Shown here: positions 56,924-64,000 of the stretch, in pieces
Position numbering within the stretch: the first letter of the stretch is position 1
Layout of the letters: each line of letters opens with the position of its first letter
Assembly (NCBI GenBank): GCA_028583405.1
Contig: CM053249.1
Coordinates: 35,974,628-36,038,627 of the forward strand
From: Pogonophryne albipinna
Taxonomy: Eukaryota; Chordata; Actinopteri; Perciformes; Artedidraconidae
DNA length: 64,000 nucleotides
Direction: 5' to 3'
Made by a program: the position numbers and the translations under genes
Notes under the pieces: model-generated
Told to the model about the DNA's origin: nothing
The model's input: the letters and a program-made list of their open reading frames with translations, nothing else
Database searches by the model: none

Positions 56924-57608
56924 CATTTAATCGTTTATTTGAACCGGGACAGTGCACATTAATGAACATTTTAAACAAAACAATGCTTTCAAATGTAAAT
57001 GAGCCGGATTTCAGCTTTGAGCTAATTTCCATCCGTAGTCCCGTCACATAAAACATTTATGAACATAACATTTCTATACATGGCAAACATAAATACATGA
57101 TATGCAGAAAGAGCATGAGCAGCATACAAGCATTTACCACCTGTATTAAAGTGCATTTAGCGGTGATTGCACGTCTGTTTGTTTCTCAACCATTCTTTGA
57201 GTTGACCTTTAAAGCTATTGAGAGTGGGACAATCCTGTATCTCAGTTGGGAGGCTCTTCCACAAAGAGCTGTCTTTAACGGAGAGGACATTCTGTCCAAA
57301 AGTGGTCCGTCTGCGGTGGACCTCACAGTCTCCTCTGGTTTCTGACCTAGTGCAGCGTCCAGTGTATTTTTGTGGATGAATTCCCCTAAGGGGGGGGGCA
57401 GTCCATGTAAACATTTATTAAAAAAACACGTACTTTTAAAAGACTTAAAATGGTCAAAACTCAAAAAAAATTGTTTCTCAAGGATGGTACAGTGGTGGTA
57501 TGAATGTGGCTTTCTGTCAAACACCTTGATAGCTCTCTTGTACAGCTGTTCTATCGGTTTAAGGTTTGTGGCCAGGGTAGGATTTTCACCGGCGGCCATG
57601 ACGGCCAT
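56924..57608 (-). pseudogene. LINE ORF C-terminal region and 3' end
   Basis: Reads TNLKPIEQLYKRAIKVFDRK ... HKNTLDAALGQKP ... WKSLPTEIQDC, the conserved C-terminal tail of CR1/L2-like reverse transcriptases. The minus-strand 3' end has ATTAAATGAAATGAAAT repeats. Confidence 0.6.
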
Positions 57609-57625
57609 GCAACATTTTAAACAAA

Positions 57626-58060
57626 TCAGACCCTTAAGAAGGGTTTGATTTGTTTAAAATGTTGCAAGTTGAATTTAACGGTATTGGATACTTTCTCGAT
57701 ATGTTTCTTAAAAGTCAAGTTCGAGTCCAGTATGACTCCAACATACTTGAAGTGGGGGGCTAGTTCTAATTCTGATCCGTTTAAAAACACATTGGATCCT
57801 TCGATTTTGACTGGTCGTTTACTGAACATCATGCATACTGTTTTTTTTGCATTTAACTGTAAGCAAATGTTGTTCAGCCAGTGTTGAACCTTGTCCAATT
57901 TATTTGAGAGACAGGATGAGATTATTTCAGTGTTTTTCCCGTGTACAAAGATGACCGCATCATCTGCATACATTTGCACATTCAACTCAGGACATACATT
58001 AGGCAAGTCATTAATGTACAAAAACCTTTATCTAAATGTTTGGTGATTAGTTTTGACACC
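57626..58060 (-). pseudogene. LINE reverse transcriptase, YADD half
   Basis: LYINDLPNVCPELNVQMYADDAVIF contains the catalytic YADD. Upstream, KIAEK-stop-VSKLITKHLDKGF runs straight into LYINDLP, so roughly a hundred residues of the palm/fingers are deleted. Confidence 0.75.
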
Positions 58061-59134
58061 TATTTCTCAGCTATCTTAGAGACACAGGGGAGGATGCTGA
58101 TTGGTCTGTAATTGGACATTATTGTCTTATCCCCAGATTTAAAGATCGGTGTCACCGTAGCCACCTTCCAGGATGATGGAACTTCCCTCGTGCTGATAGA
58201 TTGATTTACTAGCATAGTAATTGGTTTTATTAGACTGTCAATATTTGTCTTTATAAAGTTGGTGTCTAAATCATCTGCATCGCTAGCCTTAGAACCTTTT
58301 AACCCTAAGATTATATTTTTTACCTCCACCTCTGTGATTTCCTCCAGGTCAAAAACTGGATGTGCATCCACAGTCGGGCTATGGGAGACCTCAGATGGCC
58401 GGAAGAGCTTTGTGATGTCCAGAGCATTATTTATCAAATACTAATTTAGAGAGCTGGCCAACACTGCAGGGTCTTTTATCAGGGCATCATTGATGTTTAA
58501 TTCTAGAGCATTATTTTCCTGTTTCTTATGTTTACCTAATAGTTTATTTAGGATTTGCCAAACGTTTTTACTATTACCTTTCACACCTTCAATTATATTG
58601 ATGAAAACGTTTGCTTTGGCCTGTCTTATTGTTTGAGTTACCTTGTTACGAGCATGAGTAAATGTATGTCTGTCAGTGGATAGTCCGGATTTTAAGCTCT
58701 GCTTTAATAGTTGGTCTCTAGATTTAATCAAATTCCTGCACTGTAGATTCAGCCGGGGAAGATGACGTTCCTTCCTGTCCCTAACTGACCCTCTCCTTGA
58801 GAAGGAAGACATTGCACCATTAATTTTAGATATAAACAGATTACTGTTTTCACCAATGTCTTCAGAGGACAGAGTGTCCCCCCAATCAATCATTTTCACT
58901 GCCTCCATAAAACTGTTGTTGCATGTTTTTGGGGATGAAGCGTGAACCCAAGGCAGGGGTTTTAGGTGCGGCCATGAACCTTTTTTTTGTGAGTTTTCTG
59001 ATAAAAAGAACAAGATTATGGTCAGAAAGACCAGTCAGGAAGTTGTAGGTTTTAACTATTCTGTCAGCTTTGTTTGTAAATAATAAATCTATCATAGTCT
59101 TGGAGGTTTTGGTTATTCCAGTCGGTTGATCCAT
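58061..59134 (-). pseudogene. LINE linker and reverse-transcriptase N-terminal region
   Basis: Includes SSWKVATVTPIFKSGDKTIMS and NYRPISILPCVSKIAEK, the first reverse-transcriptase blocks. Three minus frames (58886-59134, 58441-59013, 58060-58437) carry consecutive parts, so several frameshifts exist. Confidence 0.7.
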
Positions 59135-59535
59135 TAGTTGTATTTATCCGTGATCCGTTTTAAGTTTTTCTATTTTGTCATTCAAGTTGATATTAAAGTC
59201 GCCTACAATAATTAGCTCTTTGTTGGAGTCACAGGAATTCAGCAGGAGTTTTACCTGGTCATATAAATCCACCTTAGGGGTGGGTTGTCGATACAGGCAA
59301 ATCATGGTGAGGGACATTTCCTCAGATAGTTTGATTTCCACACCAACACAATCAAATTCAATATTAGCTGGGAGTACAATCCCCCTACAAGTAAAGGTAT
59401 CCCTCACATAAAGCAACACACCCCCTCCTTTTCCCTTCAGTCTGTCCTTCCTAAACACATTATATCCTGACATAGATACAAGAGTGGATGGTGACGAATG
59501 TTTTAGCCAAGATTCAGATATTCCCAAACAGTCAA
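59135..59535 (-). pseudogene. LINE APE-type endonuclease, main part
   Basis: GISESWLKHSSPSTLVSMSG, GGGVLLYVRD and IIVGDFNINL are endonuclease motifs (S-E-S/T-W and G-D-F-N). It is interrupted upstream by the solo LTR at 59536-59957. Confidence 0.75.
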
Positions 59536-59957
59536 TGTCATGATCTTAGTGTTATGTCACGGTTTTAGTTTTGTCTGTCTGGTAATGGGTTTTATTTTGC
59601 TATTCTGTTCTCCCTGTCTCTTGTTTTCCTTCCTGTGTTTTTACTCCTGTGTCTGATTGTCTCATTGTGTTCACCTGTTGCCCTTGTGTTTCTGCCTCCC
59701 CTTCCCAGCTGTGTCTTGTCCTGTGATTACCCTTCTGTGTATTTAGTCTTGTCTTCCCCCTGTGATCCATGTCGGTTTGTTGTATTTTCTCACTCTCCAT
59801 GTTTGTCACTTATCTCATGCTACCTGTTTATGATTCACGCTTTTTTGTTCTTGTTTTTTCATGCCAACAGCTTTATTTAAATAAAGCTTGCGTTTGTTTT
59901 GAAACCCGCTTCCCTTTTTAACTGCATTTGGGTCCTACCTTTTCCTGAATCGTAACA
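59536..59957 (+). repeat. Solo LTR inserted in the LINE
   Basis: TGTCATG start, CGTAACA end; 5-bp duplication GTCAA at 59531-59535 and 59958-59962. Same family as the 21-25 kb LTRs. The LINE frame reads on from one side to the other (ESNID then CLGISES). Confidence 0.85.
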
Positions 59958-60221
59958 GTCAATATTGGACTCAAGGATGAGATGTTCCAGTTGTTCATGT
60001 TTATTGCAGATGCTGCGGAAATGTAAATGTCCACTGAATAGACCCTTCGGCTTGCTCCGAGGATCCCACACTATTTTAGCTTGATTCACTGTTTGAAACA
60101 TTTTTGTGCAACGGTGTTTTTTAAAAACAGGATTTCTAGGCTTTACCTCGGTGCCGTTTATGACAGTGGAGCAGTCAAAGCTAGCTGTTTTATGGATCTC
60201 TGCCGCTAGGCTGCTAGCCAT
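59958..60221 (-). pseudogene. LINE ORF, start of endonuclease
   Basis: KGLFSGHLHFRSICNKHEQLEH precedes the inserted LTR: the G-x-L-N/H-x-R-S-I start of the APE domain. Confidence 0.65.
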
Positions 60222-60292
60222 CGGCGCTGCAGTCCTCCGATGGTGTTAGGCCTGCTAGGCCGCCAGCGCGAGACCACCGAGACCCGGCAGAG

Positions 60293-60808
60293 CTAGCCGG
60301 CTTCTTCTGAAGCCAGTCCGGTGGTGTCCGGTGGTGCGAGAATCTCCGCTGCTAGGCCGCTAGCCCTCGGTGCGGAACCGTAGTTCTCCGGTGGTGTGGA
60401 AGCTATCCGTCCTCCTCTGAAGCCAGCCGGCGGTGTGTGGATCTCCGCTGCTCGGCCACCAGCCCTCGGCGTGGACCCGTAGTTATCCGGTGGTGTGGGT
60501 AGAGGTCCTGCTGCTAGGCCGGCAGCCGGCGGCGCGAGACCGCAGAGACCCGCCGGTGGTGCTAGCTGCTCAGCTAGCCAGCCTCTTCGGAAGCCGACTG
60601 ATGGCGTGTGGAGCTCAGTGGCTGGGCCGCCAGCCGCCAGGTCGATGGAAACGACGCCGGGACCCGGACACGGGTGGATATCTCCCGAGAGCAAGAGACA
60701 CAGCAGAGCCAATAGCCCTATATTCTCCTCTTTTCGTTTTAAACCCTTTTTTTGTTTGAGAGAGTATGCCAGGAGTGCCAGATGAGTGAACTGTAGATAA
60801 TATGCCAA
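60293..60808 (-). pseudogene. LINE ORF N-terminus with 2A-like motif
   Basis: MAYYLQFTHLALLAY, then a hydrophobic segment and SGDIHPCPGP (residues 41-50; nt 60659-60688), close to the 2A ribosome-skipping consensus D-x-E/H-x-N-P-G-P but with Cys for Asn. The following 120 residues are three degenerate repeats of an A-E-I-H/L-T-P-P-A-G-F-R-G type. Frame changes separate it from the endonuclease. Confidence 0.6.
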
Positions 60809-60908
60809 CCATGGCCGAAGTGCTTGATATTCAACGATGTTGTTGGTGCAGACAATGATGTATCCTCAACATATTGTTTTACCATGGGGGCAAGATGAGT
60901 GGTGTAGC

Positions 60909-62038
60909 CAGGGCCGCCCCTCCCTACAGGCCAATCACGCAGGCTGAATGGGGCCCCGCCCAGAGGGCCTCAGCTGCTGTGCGCAGTTCTCTGCTCAGTT
61001 CTACGCGCACCCCCCGCGAGAGTGAGAGGTGACAAGGGGAGCACGTCTGTAACCTGACACCGTTGCAATGAATTGACATCTGACCAATCACGGCTTTGAT
61101 ACGGCCACTAGTGCAGGTGAAGACATGTCGGTGAAAAAACAGTTTCAGTCCGGCGCAAGCAAGAGGGGAAAAAAACAAAACATGAAGAAACTAGAGCATC
61201 ACTCGAAGGTGGGTTATTTTATGAGTCAAATGTACAACTTGCGAATGTTGTATAAGTCAAATTGCCAATTGCCATATTAAAACATCAGCTGCAATTCACG
61301 ACATGAAGAAGGCAGTCTCTGCATAGCATATAGGCTAATGGAGATGCAGTTATTTCCAGCATTCTTTATTTAACATTCATTATGTTATGCCTTTTATCTG
61401 CTAATGTACAGGAAGAAGAGTGATAAACTGTCTAGTTCGCTTACATAACAGTTAAAGTTTACAGCTGAAAAAACATGGAGCATTTTTCCCCCTTTTATGT
61501 CAATTTGCACATTTCATGGTGACGCTCAGCCTCTCCCCTTAACTCCTAACAGTCATCGTCATGTCAACCACAACACAGAGAAATACTGATAGAAATGTGT
61601 GTGTAGTTGTTGATACATTGCTGACAGAGGGAACTACATTTGAATACAGATTTAAGAAGTATCAGTTTTTGAGCATGTAATAAGCATGTTTTGTCTTGAC
61701 TATATTACAACTAAATTATAATAAAATAATATAGTATTTATATTATTGAATTGATTATGATTATGATTATTATTAGTAGAAGTAGTTTATTTGCATTCAT
61801 AATATTTTAATCTTTTTGAGGCTAGTATTTGGCAGGAAATGCAGACGTACATGCACATTTACCATGTACCTCACTGTATACAAAAGTAACTGTGTTGATA
61901 CTAATAATAAACAGGAATTATATTTGCAAAGTAGCCTACTTTGTTTCCAAAAAAATGTGTTTCACTCCTGTCGGTTGGGGGGGGGGGCCTCATCTCACAA
62001 TGTCGCTTGGGGCCCCAAGTTGGCCAGGGGCGGCCCTG
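60909..62038 (+). mobile_element. hAT, 1130 bp (CAGGGCCGCCCCT ends)
   Basis: Ends CAGGGCCGCCCCTCC and GGGGCGGCCCTG; exact 8-bp duplication GGTGTAGC at 60901-60908 and 62039-62046. It holds a transposase N-terminal stub at 61125-61208 (MSVKKQFQSGASKRGKKQNM, Lys/Arg-rich, then a GTGGGT donor) like ZMYM1-type hATs. Confidence 0.9.
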
Positions 62039-62184
62039 GGTGTAGCAACACAGAGGTTTGAGATTTAGGACAATCATGCAGAGATAGATTGCTGCCACTG
62101 CGCCAGAACTGTCTGCTGCCATCTTGGGAAATGGGCCTCAACGTTCCAATGGCTGGGGTTTTCAGAGAACATTCTTCACATACT

Positions 62185-62405
62185 ACGAGTCATTCACTCA
62201 TTCACACTTCATTCATGCAGAGCAGCACCACTTGGTCTAGGGAAGCTAACACTCACACACACACACTCACACACACTCACACACCATTGGCCATCAGGAG
62301 CGACTCAGGGTTCAGTATCTTGCCCAAGGATACATCGACATGTTGACTGTTGGACGAAAACCTTCTGGTTGAATGATGACCGAACTCCCTCGCAGCCAGT
62401 CGCCC
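62185..62405. repeat. Fish retroposon fragment (CATTCACTCATTCACAC ... CAGTCGCCC)
   Basis: Contains GGCCATCAGGAGCGACTCAG, CTTGCCCAAGGATACATCGA and a CAGTCGCCC end, a common dispersed fish repeat. An internal CACACTCAC run is present. Confidence 0.5.
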
Positions 62406-62699
62406 TTTTGCCATTAATAAATAGATGTAACAGTTTAAAATGTTAAATGAATTGGGCGATAAATGAATTCTTCACATCCTCTGGCTTTATTATCACATTT
62501 CTTTAGAATAATAACTTAATTTCTGGATGTAGTGATTAGAATGTCAATCAGAGCTCCCCCCACTGTAAGTGTGTTACATCATGTCACATGCAGGGGGGGG
62601 GGGGGCTACATTGTGATCTCTAATCAGCGGCTGCTTCCTGAACAGTCACCTCATCCCGCGCACTTCCTCCTCTCTGCCATAATATTCCTTTTTGTTATT

Positions 62700-63240
62700 C
62701 CCTCTCTTTTTTTCAATTAGAGTCAATTGACCTGACAGAATTGCCGGCAATTAAGTGATTTTTGTAATGGTCCTGGGCTAATTTGCCACAGGCTTGTCAG
62801 CTGTATTTTATGTCACCAACCCCCAACCTCGCTTACTCTCTGGCACATAATAGCTTATAATTTCAAAATCTTTACCCTCCGCTTCCTTCTCAATAAATCG
62901 CAATTACAGGAAGTTGTTAGAGATGTCTAAACTCCCCACCGCTGCCGCTTCACTTTGTGCCAGCAGAGATATTTTTATATTCTTTATACATTTGACAGAG
63001 CGGCAGCGAGCGGCGGAGGAAATCTATTTGTTTGCAGAGCCTTAATGTAATCACGCTTCATGTGTGCACACTCAGTCCAACTCTCCCGGGCTGCCGCTCT
63101 CCGAGAAGTTTACTCTCTCCACATTGCTCATTAAGAATATGATTTTCTGGCAGCTGGATGTTATTCCCTCCTAAAAGAAGGATTTAAAGGCGTTTTATTT
63201 TCTCAGGAAGGTTGTAGATGTAGACTAAATGTACCAACCC
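62700..63240. other. Possible conserved non-coding element
   Basis: Repeat-free sequence with TCAATTGACC, GGCAATTAAGTG and CTCATTAAGAATATG cores and no ORF. Inference only. Confidence 0.3.
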
Positions 63241-63305
63241 TCCTGTAAAAGGTCAGCTTGTTGTTTCTGTTTCTGTCCAGGTTGTGTTAGAGTTTAGGAA
63301 CTTGG

Positions 63306-63544
63306 AATGAATTGTATAGAATACTTTATTTTATTTTTAAAGGTATATCTATATTTAATCTATATTTTGTGTAAAAACTGCTCTATTTTAATGTTATAAA
63401 TGTTTTCTCAAAATAGTTTTTTATAATCGTTTATTTTTTGTATTGTCCTTCTTCTTACAATGTACCTTCTTTGACTGTTTTTGTATTCACTGAATACACC
63501 AAGGCAGATTCCTTGGATGTGTTGGCAATAAACCTGGTACTGAT
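63306..63544 (+). repeat. CR1/L2-like 3' tail with long flanking duplication
   Basis: GGCAATAAACCTGGTACTGA tail after CACTGAATACACCAAGGCAG. Flanks 63270-63305 and 63548-63583 (CCAGGTTGTGTTAGAGTTTA / CCAGGTCATGTTAGAGTTTT) look like a roughly 35-bp target duplication. Confidence 0.6.
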
Positions 63545-63583
63545 TCTGTTCCTTTCCAGGTCATGTTAGAGTTTTGGAACTTG

Positions 63584-64000
63584 GCAGCGGGGGGCGGTGA
63601 GGGAGTTTGCCGCCTCCATCTCCCTCCACCCCCCCACCATACTTCGCTCTTGGTTCCTCTCATCCGTCAAGCTCAGACCCGACCTCCACGCTTGGAGTCT
63701 CCTCATAAAATATGCAAATGAACTCCAAATGAAATACCTTTCTCCTCGGTCTCTCCGAGCTTGAAGGCCTTCCATCAGTTCAGTGAGCCCCCCCCCCCCC
63801 CCAACACTAATCATCTCTGTATGTAATAACTCCAGAGGCAAGCATCTGCTTGCCTCCATAACACTCCACTGATCTCCCCTCCACCCATTTGACTCCCCCC
63901 CCTCTCCCCATCACAATCTACATGTATTAGGTCGTAATGACTTAGCGGTTAAAAGCAAATAGATGCCAGGGGACATACAGAAGCCCCTGCATCTTCACAC
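63584..64000. other. No gene recognised; possible conserved non-coding DNA
   Basis: Includes an octamer ATATGCAAATGA at 63710 and C-runs near 63788 and 63895. A minus-strand frame of 97 codons has no recognisable domain. Confidence 0.3.

Larger units (their letters stand above)
56917..60808 (-). mobile_element. LINE, minus strand, internally deleted
   Basis: Order 5' to 3' on the minus strand: ORF start with 2A-like motif, APE-type endonuclease, reverse-transcriptase N-terminal region, deletion, YADD block, C-terminal region, and a 3' end of ATGAAATGAAAT repeats. The motif style is Jockey superfamily (CR1/L2/Rex-like). Confidence 0.75.

Noticed and set aside
63566..63859. 97-codon minus frame as a gene
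   Set aside because: Overlaps C-runs, no splice or domain evidence, and runs into a retroposon flank.

Overview
This is eukaryotic, almost certainly teleost fish, nuclear DNA. Genes are split by GT-AG introns, CA/GT microsatellites are frequent, and the sequence is saturated with transposon types typical of fish genomes: many hAT families, Harbinger and TTAA-flanked elements, Ty3/gypsy LTR elements, a LINE and CR1/L2/Rex-like tails. There are no operons and no prokaryotic signals. No window-wide search could be run; family names rest on motifs read in the sequence.

Layout. 1-3231 (minus): 5' half of a host-type gene resembling fish G2E3/HECT-like proteins, four exons, running off the left edge. 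3357-9173: a Ty3/gypsy retrotransposon with 5' LTR, His-type primer site, gag, a well-formed -1 frameshift signal and damaged pol, cut inside integrase and joined to a minisatellite. 9831-10742: a hAT deletion derivative. 10925-18131: a P2X7-C-like pseudogene (plus) converging on a THAP-domain gene (minus), broken by a three-deep hAT nest (12305-16179 > 12982-15476 > 13691-14628), each level with its own target-site duplication. 18.9-21.0 kb: no gene seen. 21083-24797: a pol-less LTR element with three insertions. 25.1-25.6 kb: possible conserved non-coding DNA. 27396-30480: a very large GC-rich coding-phase tandem-repeat domain, an inverted and expanded relative of the interior of the 21-25 kb element.

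30605-56108 is dominated by two copies of an unnamed element family with long inverted ends (called element E here). Each copy is loaded with later insertions, and the two copies serve as empty sites for each other. The most notable cargo is a 3012-bp transposon at 51714-54725 with near-perfect terminal repeats, an 11-bp target duplication and one intact 818-codon transposase gene. 56.9-60.8 kb: a minus-strand LINE with a 2A-like motif, an internal reverse-transcriptase deletion and an inserted solo LTR. 60909-62038: another hAT. 62.7-64 kb: gene-poor DNA with possible conserved non-coding segments.

The main story is transposon stratigraphy. Exact target duplications and paralogous empty sites let the order of many insertions be read directly. 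The best candidates for something undescribed are the 11-bp-duplication transposon, the gypsy LTR holding an apparently spliced copy of its own leader, and the frame-preserving repeat domain.
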